A DNA stretch of 64,000 nt from Mycobacterium marseillense. GTDB lineage: Bacteria > Actinomycetota > Actinomycetes > Mycobacteriales > Mycobacteriaceae. The stretch's first letter is position 1; every line of letters starts with the position of its first letter. The notes under the pieces are model-generated. The model was not told the origin of the DNA and ran no database searches. It saw nothing but the letters and a program-made list of their open reading frames with translations. The stretch spans positions 4,898,001 to 4,962,000 of the forward strand of contig NZ_AP022584.1 in assembly GCF_010731675.1 (NCBI RefSeq), given 5' to 3'. The translations under genes were made by a program, and so were the position numbers. This document shows, one piece after another, positions 19,520-34,505 of the stretch.

Positions 19520-20185
19520 CTACTCGGACTCGGTTTCGGCGGCCTCTTCTTCGCCGGCCTCTTCGGCTTCGTCCTCGGCCGGCGCGGCCTCCTCGGTGAC
19601 CTCACCCGCGCCCTCTTCGGCGAGCTCCTCGGCCGTCGGCGCATTAACCACGTTGACCACAAGCGATTCCGGGTCGGAGATCAGATTGACGCCCTTGGGC
19701 AATTCGATCTGTCCGGCGGTGAACTGGGTGCCGGGTTCGGTGCCCTCGACCGACACCGTCAGCTGCTCGGGGATCGACATTGCGTCGGCCTCGACCTCGA
19801 TGGTGCTGGTTTCCTGGGTCACCAGCGTGCCGGGCGCGGCGTCGCCCTCGATGACGACGCGGACCTCGACGACGACCTTTTCGCCGCGCCGCACGACCAG
19901 CAGGTCGGCGTGCTGAATGGTGCGGCGGATGGGGTGGATGTCGAGCGACTTGGTCAGCGCCAGCTGCTCCTTGCCCTCGATGTCGAGGGTCAGCACCGCG
20001 TTGGTGCCGGCGTGGCGCAGCACGGCCGCGAAGTCATGGCCGGGCAGTTCGAGATGCTGGGGGTCGGCGCCGTGGCCGTAGAGGACGGCCGGGATCTTGC
20101 CGTCGCGGCGTGCTCGCCGGGACGCACCCTTGCCGGTCTCGGCTCGCACCGTGACCTTGAGCTGGTTGAGGGTTTTGGCAGCCAT
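19520..20185 (-). CDS. rplY: 50S ribosomal protein L25 (long CTC form)
   Basis: A 221-residue L25/TL5/CTC protein that binds 5S rRNA. The N-terminal L25 domain starts at [24 protein letters not shown] and includes AVLYGHG. The C-terminal TL5 domain follows, then a highly acidic tail (about 35 residues, mostly Glu and Ala). ATG 20185 (MAAKTLNQ) is preceded by AGGAG; the frame extends 32 codons upstream without support. The counterpart is Rv1015c. Confidence 0.96.
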   Translation of the reverse strand: MAAKTLNQLKVTVRAETGKGASRRARRDGKIPAVLYGHGADPQHLELPGHDFAAVLRHAGTNAVLTLDIEGKEQLALTKSLDIHPIRRTIQHADLLVVRRGEKVVVEVRVVIEGDAAPGTLVTQETSTIEVEADAMSIPEQLTVSVEGTEPGTQFTAGQIELPKGVNLISDPESLVVNVVNAPTAEELAEEGAGEVTEEAAPAEDEAEEAGEEEAAETESE

Positions 20186-20427
20186 TGTGTCGCTCCTGTG
20201 TGTGCTCTGTGGTTCGGGGCACGGCCAGGTTCGCGACAGTTCGTCGGTCTCCGTCGATAACGGTGCTGGCCAGCCAGCCACCCTCGCCGTGACGCCCGGT
20301 CAGGGTAGCGCATGTGCACCTCAGAGGGGAAATTCGGTGCTGGGCGCCGGCCGGTCGTCGCTCGGAGGGGGCACAAGCCCCATCGCTTCGGCCAGGGACG
20401 CCTGAGGCCACCGAGGCCAACGTGTCG

Positions 20428-21297
20428 TCAGAGGGGGAATTGGGTCTTCGTGAGCTGCTCAGACAGCGCCCACAGAGCGGCTGCGGTGGACGCATCCTTG
20501 GCCCGCGGGCTGCGCCCCACCGGTTGGGTGCGGCCCAAATAGCCGAATCGCGGCCCGACGAAGGTGTCCCCGGGCAGATCCTGCGAGGCCGCATACAGGG
20601 TTTGCCGGGCGCCGAAATCGGCGTCGGTGGCGACCACTCGGGTCGCGGCCGACATCAGCGCGTCACCCAACTTGCGCCCCGAGGCGCCCTGCAAGTTGGT
20701 GTGCGAGTAGCCGGGGTGGGCCGCGATCGCACGCAGCGGGGATCCGGCCGCCGCCAGGCGTCGCTGCAGCTCGCTGGTGAACAGCAGGTTGGCGAGCTTG
20801 GACTGGCTGTAGGCCAGCCACGGCGAATACCGTCGCGTCTGCCAGTTCAGGTCGTCGAAGCTGATGCTTCCCGGCCAGTGCGCCATCGACGACACCGTCA
20901 CGACCCGGTCGGTGAGCTTGGGCAGCAGCAGGTTCGTGAGCGCGAAGTGGCCCAGGTGGTTGGTGCCGATCTGGCTCTCGAAGCCGTCGACGGTCAGGGA
21001 GAACGGGGCCGCCATGATGCCGGCGTTGTTGATCAGGACGTCGGCCGTGCTCACCCCGTCGGCGAACCGGCGCACCGACGACAGGTCCTGCAGGTCGAGC
21101 TCGCGCACCTCGACCTGGCCGGCCATCGACCGCGCGGCGGTCTCGCCCTTGCGGATGTCGCGTACGGCCATGACGATCGTGGCCCCGCGGCGCGCCAGTT
21201 CGCGCGCGGTCACTGCGCCCAACCCGCTATTGGCGCCGGTGATGATGACGGTTCGTTCGGCGAACGACGGTAGATCTGCGGCGGTCCAACCAGTCAT
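20428..21297 (-). CDS. Short-chain dehydrogenase/reductase
   Basis: A 289-residue classical SDR of the retinol-dehydrogenase/protochlorophyllide-reductase-like group. The Rossmann motif TGANSGLGAVTARELARRG lies near residue 17; NNAGIMAAP is near 88; the catalytic Ser precedes WPGSISFDDLNW; and YSQSKLAN holds the catalytic Tyr and Lys. It needs NAD(P)H, with unknown substrate. ATG 21297 (MTGWTAADLP) is chosen; GTG 21309 adds four residues. It lies between lpqT and rplY, where I recall no SDR in M. tuberculosis, so it is an insertion relative to that genome or a loss there. Confidence 0.9.
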   Translation of the reverse strand: MTGWTAADLPSFAERTVIITGANSGLGAVTARELARRGATIVMAVRDIRKGETAARSMAGQVEVRELDLQDLSSVRRFADGVSTADVLINNAGIMAAPFSLTVDGFESQIGTNHLGHFALTNLLLPKLTDRVVTVSSMAHWPGSISFDDLNWQTRRYSPWLAYSQSKLANLLFTSELQRRLAAAGSPLRAIAAHPGYSHTNLQGASGRKLGDALMSAATRVVATDADFGARQTLYAASQDLPGDTFVGPRFGYLGRTQPVGRSPRAKDASTAAALWALSEQLTKTQFPL

Positions 21298-21324
21298 GGC
21301 TGACAACACTAATGGTCATGCGGC

Positions 21325-21981
21325 CTATTTGGCGGCGACGACGAATCCGCGGATGATCGCGTCGATGTCCGTCGACTCCGCGGCCGCTTGGTTGGCCAGG
21401 CTGGTGATGGTCAACTGCACCAGATAACGCTTGTGTTCCGGGGGCGGCCCGGTGGGGAGGACGATGCGGTTCCAGCTGTGTAGCCGCATGCCGTCGAGGT
21501 CGTAGCTGCCCTGGATCATCGACGACGGGAATCCGTTGTACGGCGCGCCCGAGGCGTCGAGCTGCTTGAAGTTCTCGAACAGGTGCGCGTCGTCGTTGCC
21601 GTGCTTGATGACTTGGGCCGGGTCGAAATCCCCGTTCAGCTGGAAGACCACCAGCCGTGCCGTCGGAAACTTGCCGTCCTTGGAGATGATCAACGTCTGC
21701 GGGGTGATGTTGGGACTGGTGAACGGCGCCCACCCCTGCGGCGTCGGGATCGAGATCGTCAGGCCGGGCACGTCTCCCGGTGCCACCGGCTGGCCGGTCA
21801 CCCCGATGCTCTGCAGATACTGCGACAGAGGTACCGGCTTTTCCGTCGGGGTGGTGGTGGAGGTCGTCGGCGTCTTTGACAGAATCGATTGGTAGTCAGG
21901 GGCTTTCGGGGCGCACCCGGCGGCCGAGACCGCCAGAGCAACTATCGCGGCGGGCACCGCGCAGCTGCCGAACCGATTCAC
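21325..21981 (-). CDS. lpqT: LpqT family lipoprotein
   Basis: A 218-residue exported lipoprotein. The signal peptide ends in the lipobox VSAAGC with the lipidated Cys at residue 23. A Thr/Pro-rich linker (SKTPTTSTTTPTEKP) leads to a compact domain of the LpqN/LpqT family with LTISIPTPQGWAPF and a conserved C-terminus. LpqN, a relative, binds trehalose-lipid or protein partners in the periplasm; the role of LpqT is not established. Its ATG overlaps the stop of the upstream arsC-like gene by 4 bp. Confidence 0.93.
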   Translation of the reverse strand: MNRFGSCAVPAAIVALAVSAAGCAPKAPDYQSILSKTPTTSTTTPTEKPVPLSQYLQSIGVTGQPVAPGDVPGLTISIPTPQGWAPFTSPNITPQTLIISKDGKFPTARLVVFQLNGDFDPAQVIKHGNDDAHLFENFKQLDASGAPYNGFPSSMIQGSYDLDGMRLHSWNRIVLPTGPPPEHKRYLVQLTITSLANQAAAESTDIDAIIRGFVVAAK

Positions 21982-22322
21982 AGAATCTCGCGGACCGCGT
22001 CGATCGGACGGGCCAGCCGGGTGCCCTTCGGCGTGACGACGAAGGGTCGTTCGATCAGGATCGGGTGTTCGGCCATGGCGTCGAGCAACTGCTCGTCGGT
22101 CGCGTCGGCGAGATTGAGCTCCTCATACAGCGATTCGCGCTTGCGCACCGCGGTGCGCACGTCGATGCCCGCGTCGCGGATCATCTTCACCAGCTCGGCG
22201 CGCGATGGCGGGGTCTTCAGGTATTCGACAACCTCGGGCTCAAAGCCGCTGTCGCGCAACAGGTCCAGTGTCTTGCGGGAAGTGCTGCAGCGAGGGTTGT
22301 GGTAGATGACGGTGTCGGCCAT
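21978..22322 (-). CDS. arsC: ArsC-type (glutaredoxin-linked) arsenate reductase family protein
   Basis: A 114-residue thioredoxin-fold protein with the N-terminal motif YHNPRCSTSRKTLDLLRDSG, where the single Cys is the nucleophile of the E. coli R773 ArsC/Spx/YffB family, and a C-terminal RPFVVTPKGTRLARP segment that includes the conserved Arg positions. No ars operon is nearby. It is butted against prsA (no gap) and overlaps lpqT, so it is expressed as part of the glmU-pth operon. The function could be arsenate reduction or another glutathione/mycothiol-dependent reduction. Confidence 0.85.
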   Translation of the reverse strand: MADTVIYHNPRCSTSRKTLDLLRDSGFEPEVVEYLKTPPSRAELVKMIRDAGIDVRTAVRKRESLYEELNLADATDEQLLDAMAEHPILIERPFVVTPKGTRLARPIDAVREIL

Positions 22323-23303
22323 TTAGGCGTCCCCGTCGAACAGTCCTGTGACCGAGCCGTTTTCGAACACGGCGCGGATGGTGCTGGCCAGCAGCGGCGC
22401 GATGGACAGGACCGTCAGCTGGGGGAACCGCTTCTCCTCGCCGATCGGCAGGGTGTTGGTCACGATCACTTCCCGGGCGCCGCAGGTGGCCAGCCGCTCG
22501 GCGGCCGGATCGGAGAGCACGCCGTGGGTGGCCGCGATGATCACGTCACCGGCCCCCTCGTCGCGCAGCAACTTGACCGCGCCGGCGATGGTGCCACCGG
22601 TGTCGATCATGTCGTCGATCAAGACGCAGGTGCGCCCCGCGACCTCACCGACGACGCGGTTGGACACCACCTGGTTGGGCACCCGCGGGTCGCGGGTCTT
22701 GTGGATGAAGGCCAGCGGAACGCCGCCCAACGCGTCGGCCCATTTCTCGGCGATGCGCACCCGGCCGGAGTCGGGGGAGACGACCACCATGTTGCCGTCG
22801 GGGTAGTTGTCGCGGATGTAGCCGGTGAGCAGGTTCTGCCCGCGCATGTGATCGACGGGCCCGTCGAAGAAGCCCTGGATCTGATCGGTGTGCAGGTCGA
22901 CGGTCACGATCCGGTCGGCGCCGGCGGTCTTGAGCAGGTCGGCGACCAGGCGTGCCGAGATCGGTTCGCGGCCGCGGTGCTTTTTGTCCTGCCGGGCGTA
23001 GGGATAGAACGGCATGACGGCGGTGATCCGCTTGGCGCTGCCCCGCTTGAGGGCGTCGATCATGATGAGCTGTTCCATCAGCCAGTTGTTGACCGGGTCC
23101 GGGGCCGACTGCAACACGAAGGCGTCGCACCCGCGCACGGATTCGTGGAACCGCACGAAGATCTCCCCGTTGGCGAACTCGCGCGCGGTCTGCGCGGTGA
23201 CGTGGACGTCGAGCTCCTTGGCCACCTGCTCGGCCAGCTCGGGGTGCGCCCGACCGGAGAAGAGCATCAAATTTTTGCGGTTATCGGTCCAGTCGTGGCT
23301 CAC
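22323..23303 (-). CDS. prsA: Ribose-phosphate pyrophosphokinase
   Basis: A 326-residue class I PRPP synthase converting ribose-5-phosphate and ATP to PRPP, the precursor of nucleotides, His and Trp and of the decaprenyl-phosphoryl-arabinose pathway. Motifs: FSGRAHPELAEQVAKEL at the N-terminus, PYARQDKKHRGREPISARL flexible loop, VDLHTDQIQGFF, and the PRPP loop CVLIDDMIDTGGTIAGAV. The counterpart is Rv1017c. It follows glmU with a 91-bp gap in which ATCGTACG occurs twice. Confidence 0.97.
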   Translation of the reverse strand: MSHDWTDNRKNLMLFSGRAHPELAEQVAKELDVHVTAQTAREFANGEIFVRFHESVRGCDAFVLQSAPDPVNNWLMEQLIMIDALKRGSAKRITAVMPFYPYARQDKKHRGREPISARLVADLLKTAGADRIVTVDLHTDQIQGFFDGPVDHMRGQNLLTGYIRDNYPDGNMVVVSPDSGRVRIAEKWADALGGVPLAFIHKTRDPRVPNQVVSNRVVGEVAGRTCVLIDDMIDTGGTIAGAVKLLRDEGAGDVIIAATHGVLSDPAAERLATCGAREVIVTNTLPIGEEKRFPQLTVLSIAPLLASTIRAVFENGSVTGLFDGDA

Positions 23304-23394
23304 CGTGCTGCCCTTGCCGTTCGGATCCCAATGGAAGTGCCCATCGTACGAAGCGAATCGTACGGAAATGTGGCCGGGTTGCCAGCAACCGACG

Positions 23395-24888
23395 TCACGG
23401 TGTCTGTTCGGCTTCCGCGGCGGGCGGCTGGCCGGTGGCCTTCTCGGCGGCCTCGGCCGCCTGCGCGGCCGCGCTGCCGGGGCGCTTGCGGTGCACCCAG
23501 CCCTCGATGTTGCGTTGCGGACCTGCGGAGACTGCCAGCGTTCCCGGCGGGACGTCGTTGCGTACCACGGTGCCCGCGCCGGTGTAGGCGCCGTCGCCGA
23601 CCGTCACCGGGGCCACGAACATCGTGTCCGACCCGGTGCGGACGTGCGAACCGATGGTGGTCCGCCGCTTGGATTCGCCGTCGTAGTTGACGAACACGCT
23701 GGACGCGCCGATGTTGCTGTGCTCGCCGATGTCGGCGTCCCCGACGTAGGTCAGGTGCGGCACTTTGGAGCCGGTGCCGATCGTGGAGTTCTTGGTCTCG
23801 ACGAACGCGCCCAGCTTGCCGTCGTCGCCCAGCATGGTGCCGGGCCGCAGGTAGGTGAACGGGCCGACGGTCGCGCCGGCGCCGATCGACGACGAGGTGC
23901 CGTGCGTCCGGACCACCGAGGCGCCGTCGCCGACGCTGACATCGGTCAGGGTGGTGTCCGGGCCGACGACACAGTGCCCGCCGACCTGGGTGCGGCCCAG
24001 CAGCTGAGTCCCGGGGTGGACGACGGTGTCGCGGCCGATCGTGACGTCGACGTCGATCCAGGTGGTGGCGGGGTCGACGATGGTGACGCCGGCCATCTGG
24101 TGGGCGGCGACGACGCGGCGGTTGAGCTCGGCGCCCAGCTGCGCGAGCTGGACCCGGTTGTTGACGCCGGCCACCAGCGCGCTGTCGTCGACGTGGCGGG
24201 CTTGGATGGCCAGGCCGTCGCCCCGCAGGATCGCGATGACGTCGGTCAGGTACAGCTCCTGCTGGGCGTTGTTGGAGCTCAACCGGCTCAGCGCCGAGCG
24301 CAGCGCCGCGATGTCGAAGGCGTACACGCCGGCGTTGACCTCCCGGATCTCGCGCTGGGATCCGCTGGCGTCGGCGTGCTCCACGATCGCCGTGACCTCG
24401 TCGTCCTGGGTGCGCAGGATGCGGCCGTAGCCGCTGGGGTCGCTCACCGTCGTGGTCAGGACCGTGGCGGCCGCCCCTTGACCCGACGCCGCCGCGCTGT
24501 GGGCGGCGATGAGGTCGGCCAGGGTGTCGGCGTCCAGCAGTGGGGTGTCGCCGGAGGTGACGACGACCAACCCCGCGTAGTCGTCGGGCAGCGCGGACAG
24601 GCCGCACAGGACGGCGTCGCCGGTGCCCCGCGGCCGCTCCTGCAGGGCTACCTCGATGGGGCGGCCGAGGGCGTCTGCCCAGTCGGCGACCAGCGGGGCG
24701 ATGCGCTCGTGATCGTGGCCCAACACCACGGTGAGGTGCTGCGGCGCCACCTTGGTGATCGCGTGCAGGAGGTGGGCCAGCATGCTGCGCCCGCCGAGGG
24801 TGTGCAGCACCTTCGGGGTGTCCGACCGCATCCGGGTGCCGGGCCCGGCCGCCAGCACCACGACCGCGGTGTCGCCTTGGATTGTCAT
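23395..24888 (-). CDS. glmU: Bifunctional GlmU: N-acetylglucosamine-1-P uridyltransferase / GlcN-1-P acetyltransferase
   Basis: A 497-residue enzyme making UDP-GlcNAc. The N-terminal pyrophosphorylase has [21 protein letters not shown] and [10 protein letters not shown]. The C-terminal left-handed beta helix acetyltransferase shows hexapeptide repeats from about residue 260 and [20 protein letters not shown], followed by a mycobacterial C-terminal tail rich in Ala and Glu. GAGGAGG upstream of ATG 24888 supports this start over a frame open to 24939. It is first gene of the glmU-pth run and lies downstream of tRNA-Gln on the same strand. Confidence 0.97.
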   Translation of the reverse strand: MTIQGDTAVVVLAAGPGTRMRSDTPKVLHTLGGRSMLAHLLHAITKVAPQHLTVVLGHDHERIAPLVADWADALGRPIEVALQERPRGTGDAVLCGLSALPDDYAGLVVVTSGDTPLLDADTLADLIAAHSAAASGQGAAATVLTTTVSDPSGYGRILRTQDDEVTAIVEHADASGSQREIREVNAGVYAFDIAALRSALSRLSSNNAQQELYLTDVIAILRGDGLAIQARHVDDSALVAGVNNRVQLAQLGAELNRRVVAAHQMAGVTIVDPATTWIDVDVTIGRDTVVHPGTQLLGRTQVGGHCVVGPDTTLTDVSVGDGASVVRTHGTSSSIGAGATVGPFTYLRPGTMLGDDGKLGAFVETKNSTIGTGSKVPHLTYVGDADIGEHSNIGASSVFVNYDGESKRRTTIGSHVRTGSDTMFVAPVTVGDGAYTGAGTVVRNDVPPGTLAVSAGPQRNIEGWVHRKRPGSAAAQAAEAAEKATGQPPAAEAEQTP

Positions 24889-24993
24889 CAAGCCTCCTCG
24901 GCGTCCTCGGCGCGAGCGTGCGTGTCGGTACAACGACACGCCGTCAAGCGTGTCATTTTGTGCACCCTCGCGGCAAAGGGCTCACAAGCTGAG

Positions 24994-25065
24994 CTCCGTC
25001 GCCAGGACTCGAACCTGAACTATCTGAACCAAAATCAGAGGTGCTGCCGATTACACCACGACGGA
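24994..25065 (-). tRNA. tRNA-Gln (anticodon TTG)
   Basis: A 72-nt cloverleaf on the minus strand. The acceptor TCCGTCG pairs with CGACGGA, the anticodon loop is TTTTGGT (anticodon TTG), the T-loop is TTCGAGT, and the discriminator base is G, as expected for Gln. CCA is not encoded. It lies upstream of glmU, and the 58-bp repeat starts 18 bp behind its 5' end. Confidence 0.93.
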
Positions 25066-25082
25066 TCGCCAAGAAGACTTTA

Positions 25083-25228
25083 GTCGGATGACGATGCGGG
25101 GCGCTTGCGGCCCGAGGAGGAATCCGACAACTTCGGCCTAGTCGGATGACGATGCGGGGCGCTTGCGGCCCGAGGAGGAATCCGACAACTTCGGCCTAGT
25201 CGGATGACGATGCGGGGCGCTTGCGGCC
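25083..25228 (+). repeat. 58-bp tandem repeat, 2.5 copies (VNTR-like)
   Basis: Two identical 58-bp units (25083-25140, 25141-25198) and the first 30 bp of a third (25199-25228). Each full unit carries GTCGGAT and ATCCGAC arms plus inner CGGG/CCCG arms around GCGCTTGCGG, so each can form a long hairpin. The unit length is not a multiple of three, so it is not coding. It lies between tRNA-Gln and the divergent TetR gene. Perfect copies suggest recent duplication and likely copy-number variation between strains. Confidence 0.9.
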
Positions 25229-25249
25229 GCTGAACCGCCCACCGCCCGA

Positions 25250-25255
25250 TACGCT
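25250..25255 (+). promoter_or_regulatory. -10 element for leaderless TetR gene
   Basis: TACGCT at 25250-25255 lies 7 nt before the GTG at 25263, so the transcript would begin at or very near the start codon. The last, partial repeat copy ends 21 bp upstream of it. Confidence 0.4.
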
Positions 25256-25262
25256 GATTGAC

Positions 25263-25922
25263 GTGGCCGTGCTGGACCCCCAAGCGCAAAAGGAACCGGA
25301 CAAAGAGGTGCGGGCGCCGCGCGCGCGGATGACCGGCACCGAACGCCGACAACAACTCGTCGGCATCGCGCGTTCGCTGTTCGCCGAGCGCGGGTATGAA
25401 GGCACGTCGATCGAGGAGATCGCGCTGCGGGCCAACGTGTCCAAGCCGGTCGTCTACGAGCATTTCGGGGGCAAAGAGGGCCTGTATGCCGTGGTCGTCG
25501 ACCGGGAGATGTCGGCGCTGCTCGACGGCATCACCTCCTCGCTGACCAACAACCGCTCCAGGGTGCGGGTCGAGCGGGTGGCCCTGGCCCTGCTCACCTA
25601 CGTCGAAGAGCGCACCGACGGTTTCCGGATCATGATCCGCGACTCGCCGGCCGCGATCAGCTCGGGCACCTACTCGAGCCTGCTCAACGACGCCGTCAAC
25701 CAGGTCAGCTCGATCCTGGCCGGTGATTTCTCCCGTCGCGGCCTGGACCCCGGGCTGGCGCCGCTATACGCCCAGGCTTTGGTGGGGTCGGTGTCGATGA
25801 CCGCGCAGTGGTGGCTCGACACCCGCGAGCCCAAGAAAGAAGTGGTGGCCGCCCACCTGGTCAACCTCATGTGGAACGGGCTGATCGGGTTGGAAGCCGA
25901 TCCCCGGCTGCAGGACGAGTAG
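25263..25922 (+). CDS. TetR family transcriptional regulator (Rv1019-like)
   Basis: A 219-residue regulator. The helix-turn-helix domain (about residues 22-70) reads RRQQLVGIARSLFAERGYEGTS and SIEEIALRANVSKPVVYEHFGGKEGL. It is syntenic with Rv1019 upstream of mfd; Rv1019 has been reported to repress its own operon including the mfd-mazG genes (recalled knowledge). In this genome a lysA-like gene on the other strand and a strong terminator now separate it from mfd, so that co-transcription is unlikely here. GTG 25263 is preferred (leaderless). Confidence 0.88.
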   Translation: MAVLDPQAQKEPDKEVRAPRARMTGTERRQQLVGIARSLFAERGYEGTSIEEIALRANVSKPVVYEHFGGKEGLYAVVVDREMSALLDGITSSLTNNRSRVRVERVALALLTYVEERTDGFRIMIRDSPAAISSGTYSSLLNDAVNQVSSILAGDFSRRGLDPGLAPLYAQALVGSVSMTAQWWLDTREPKKEVVAAHLVNLMWNGLIGLEADPRLQDE

Positions 25923-25932
25923 ACGGCGTCGC

Positions 25933-25986
25933 GGGCGTAACGCCACGGCGAAAATCGGCCGGAATTTCCGCCGTGGCGTTACGCCC
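25933..25986. terminator. Bidirectional terminator between TetR and lysA-like gene
   Basis: The 23-bp arms at 25933-25955 and 25964-25986 match with one mismatch around an 8-nt loop (CGGCCGGA). AAAAT/ATTT lies at the top of the stem. It sits between the convergent stops of the TetR gene (25922) and the lysA-like gene (26007). Confidence 0.7.
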
Positions 25987-26006
25987 GGCGAGCGGCCCGC
26001 GACGGG

Positions 26007-27347
26007 CTAACCGCAGTCGCGCGCCAGCAGGTCGGCGACCGTCTCGCGGCGAACAAGTTCGCGGGCCCGGCCATCCTTGACGGCCACCAACGACGGCCGG
26101 CCGACCATGTTGTAGTTGGACGGCATGCTGTGGTGGTAGGCGCCGGTGCAGGCCACGGCCAGTAGGTCGCCCGGGCGCAGATCCGCCGGCAGCTCGATGT
26201 CGCGGGCGATCTCGTCGCCGGATTCACAGTGCCGGCCGGCCACCGTCACGCGCTGCTTGAGACCCAGCGGATGCCGGTTGGCCAGCGCAACGGCGTACTG
26301 CGCGCCGTACAGCGACACCCGCGGGTTGTCGCTCATGCCGCCGTCGACGGCGACGAAGGTGCGGCCGCCGAATTGCGTCTTCACCGAGCGCACCCGGTAC
26401 AGCGTCACGCCGGCGCGGCCGCTGATTGCCCGGCCCGGTTCCACCACGATCTGCGGGCGGGGGAACTGCTCGGCGGCGCAGGCCTCGTCGAGGGCGTTCT
26501 CGATCACCGCGGCCAGCTCGTCGAGATCCAGCTCGCGATCGCCGGGGACGTACGGGATCGCATGTCCGCCACCGATATTCAGCTCGGTGAGGATGACGCC
26601 GTGCCGGGCCCGGATATCGGCCATCGCGGCGATCATCCGCCGGATCGCCTCGCCGTACAGGGCGGCGTCGCTGACCTGCGAGCCGATGTGGCAGTGCAGG
26701 CCGACGAGATCGAGGATGGGGTGCGCGAGCACGCGTGTCACCGCGTCGGCGGCGTGGTCGCCGGCGAGGGTGAAGCCGAACTTCTGGTCGCTGACGCCGG
26801 TGGTGACGGCGCGGTGCCCGTGGATGTCGATGTCGGGGGTCACCCGGATGAGCACGGGCTGGCGCCGCCGCGCCAGGCCGGCGAGGTAGGCGATCTCCAT
26901 GCAGGAGTCCAGCACGATTCGCCCCACCCCGGCGCGCACGGCGTCGCGCAGCTCCTCGGGTGATTTGGCGTTGCCGTGCATGACGATGCGGGCCGGGTCG
27001 ACGCCACCGGCCAAGGCCGTGGCCAGTTCACCGGCCGAGCAGACGTCGACGCCGAGACCCTCTTCGCGGGCCCAGCGGGCCACCGCGGTGCTCAGCAGCG
27101 ACTTGCCGGCGTAGACAACCTCGACCCCGCGCAGGGCGCGGCGATAGCGGCGGGCGCGATGCCGAAAGTCGGTTTCGTCGATGACGTAAGCCGGGGTGTT
27201 GAACTCGTCGGCGATATCGGCCAGCGCTACACCGCCGACGCAGAGCCTGCCCTCCTCGTCGGGGTGGGTGGTGAGGGGCCAGATCGCCGGGTCGAAGCGC
27301 GGTGGAGCCGCGTGACCAAGGGACGGCAGAATGTCCAGCAATGTCAT
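26007..27347 (-). CDS. Diaminopimelate decarboxylase family protein (second lysA-like gene)
   Basis: A 446-residue fold-type III PLP enzyme of the LysA/ornithine-decarboxylase superfamily. The PLP-binding lysine is in [10 protein letters not shown] (residue about 82), the glycine-rich phosphate loop is [10 protein letters not shown], and the C-terminal active-site Cys is in [10 protein letters not shown], followed by [12 protein letters not shown]. The LysA fingerprint is good, but I recall the main mycobacterial lysA beside thrA-hom elsewhere (Rv1293). This copy between Rv1019-like and mfd is therefore probably a paralogue; meso-DAP or another D-amino acid could be the substrate. It diverges from mfd with a 120-bp spacer. 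Confidence 0.8.
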   Translation of the reverse strand: MTLLDILPSLGHAAPPRFDPAIWPLTTHPDEEGRLCVGGVALADIADEFNTPAYVIDETDFRHRARRYRRALRGVEVVYAGKSLLSTAVARWAREEGLGVDVCSAGELATALAGGVDPARIVMHGNAKSPEELRDAVRAGVGRIVLDSCMEIAYLAGLARRRQPVLIRVTPDIDIHGHRAVTTGVSDQKFGFTLAGDHAADAVTRVLAHPILDLVGLHCHIGSQVSDAALYGEAIRRMIAAMADIRARHGVILTELNIGGGHAIPYVPGDRELDLDELAAVIENALDEACAAEQFPRPQIVVEPGRAISGRAGVTLYRVRSVKTQFGGRTFVAVDGGMSDNPRVSLYGAQYAVALANRHPLGLKQRVTVAGRHCESGDEIARDIELPADLRPGDLLAVACTGAYHHSMPSNYNMVGRPSLVAVKDGRARELVRRETVADLLARDCG

Positions 27348-27451
27348 GAATCCAACGTGCGTCCGCGGCCGCTCGCGTGGTGTTTTCTTGACGATCCTTT
27401 GACGACGCCGAGCTCAATATTGACGCGGTTCGGCGTGTCCGGTGGTCCCCC

Positions 27452-27457
27452 TAGAAT
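27452..27457 (+). promoter_or_regulatory. -10 element for mfd
   Basis: TAGAAT at 27452-27457, with a weak TTCGGC 17 bp upstream, lies 10 nt before the mfd ATG at 27468. It overlaps an upstream in-frame ATG (27456), which argues for the later start. Confidence 0.4.
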
Positions 27458-27467
27458 GGAATTCATC

Positions 27468-31126
<3,659 letters not shown>

Positions 31127-31130
<4 letters not shown>

Positions 31131-32119
31131 TCGTCGTGTTGTTCGACCCCCGCCGCCCGTCGCTGGTGCCCATCGAAGCCATCGAGCATCTCGCGGGCGA
31201 GGTGCAGTACACCGAGGAGATGCCCGTCGCGGTGCCCTGGTCGCTGTCGGCGGCGCGTCCGGTGCACTCCGGCGAGGACGCGCCGGTGCTGCTGTCGTCC
31301 GACCCCGACCACCCGGCCGTGATCGCCCGCCTGGCGGCCGGTGCCCGGCTGATCTCGGCGCCCGAGACGCCGCGCGGCGAACGGCTGGTCGACGCCGTGG
31401 CGATGATGGACAAATTGCGCACCGCCGGGCCGTGGGAGAGTGAGCAAACCCACGATTCGCTGCGCAGGTTTTTGTTGGAGGAGACCTACGAACTGCTGGA
31501 CGCGGTGGGCAGCGGCAACGCCGACCAGCTGCGCGACGAACTCGGCGACGTGCTGCTGCAAGTCCTCTTCCACGCCCGCATCGCCGAGGATGCACCGCAG
31601 TCCGCCTTCACCATCGATGACGTCGCCGCCGCCCTGATGCGCAAACTGGGCAATCGCGTTCCGGGAGTGCTTGCCGGGCAATCGATTTCGCTCGAAGAGC
31701 AGTTGGCCCAGTGGGAAGAGCGCAAGGCGGCCGAAAAGCCGCGCAAATCGGCGATGGACGACGTGCACACAGGGCAGCCCGCGCTGGCGCTCGCCCAGAA
31801 GGTGATCCAGCGGGCCGACAAAGCCGGTGTGCCCGCCGACCTGATCCCCGACGACATCACCTCGGTCCGCGTATCGGCCGACGTCGATGCCGAAAGCGCC
31901 CTGCGCACAGCGGTTCTGGAGTTCGTCGACACGGTTCGCGGCGCGGAGCGCGCGATCGCCACGGCACGCCGCGGGGGTGACGTTCCCGACGAGTTCGACC
32001 TGGCCCCGCTCGGTGAAATCTCCGAACAGGAGTGGCGCGAGCACTGGCCGACGGGTGAATCGGCGGCGGGCGCGGTCGTCGAGGAGGTCACGGCCGACGC
32101 CGGGGCCGACGAGGCCTGA
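31127..32119 (+). CDS. mazG: MazG nucleoside triphosphate pyrophosphohydrolase
   Basis: A 330-residue protein. The N-terminal ~110 residues are a mycobacterial extension; the MazG domain starts near [21 protein letters not shown] and has the metal-binding [10 protein letters not shown] and [19 protein letters not shown] motifs. It hydrolyses (d)NTPs, including oxidised ones such as 5-OH-dCTP in M. tuberculosis MazG (Rv1021). The TTG start overlaps the mfd stop (TTGA) and is preceded by GAGGAG, so repair and pool-cleaning are translationally coupled. Confidence 0.95.
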
Positions 32120-32226
32120 GCGGGCAGCAGCGCCTTGAAGCGGCCGCGCCGCGGATTATTTGCCGCCGTCGGCATTAGGGCGAGCGACCGCCGGAATGTT
32201 TGCCGGATTTGCCCTCGACCGCTCGG

Positions 32227-32232
32227 TAATAT
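32227..32232 (+). promoter_or_regulatory. -10 element upstream of lpqU
   Basis: TAATAT at 32227-32232 matches the sigma-A -10 at most positions. No clear -35 was seen. It is the best promoter candidate for lpqU and predicts a transcript starting at about 32238-32240. Confidence 0.4.
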
Positions 32233-32237
32233 CGCGC

Positions 32238-32303
32238 ATGAGGTTGCGAATCCCCGTGGTCGGCCTTGGTCTGATCACGCTAGCCAAGGCGGCCAGCGGC
32301 TAA
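32238..32303 (+). CDS. Possible 21-residue leaderless peptide
   Basis: ATG 5 nt after the TAATAT element opens a 22-codon frame (MRLRIPVVGLGLITLAKAASG, stop TAA). It has two basic residues then a hydrophobic run, like a short signal or membrane peptide. It has no ribosome site, but a leaderless start is possible. It may be translated, or may be a chance frame at the 5' end of the lpqU mRNA. Confidence 0.25.
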   Translation: MRLRIPVVGLGLITLAKAASG

Positions 32304-32416
32304 TCGGTGATTAGCTGAACCCGGCGCGACGTCGGTGCGCCAAGGCCCGACGCAACCGAGCAGTCCCCCGACGCATGGGACGATGGTGTGGCGGGAGTTG
32401 GAGCAGGCGAGTTTAG

Positions 32417-34504
<2,088 letters not shown>

Positions 34505-34505
34505 C

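Noticed and set aside
25083..25228. CRISPR array
   Set aside because: The 58-bp units are directly adjacent with no variable spacers, and no cas gene is present, so this is a tandem repeat.
26976..27467. Upstream extension of mfd (164 codons)
   Set aside because: It overlaps the divergent lysA-like gene and the promoter, and the known Mfd N-terminus (MTAPG) begins at 27468.
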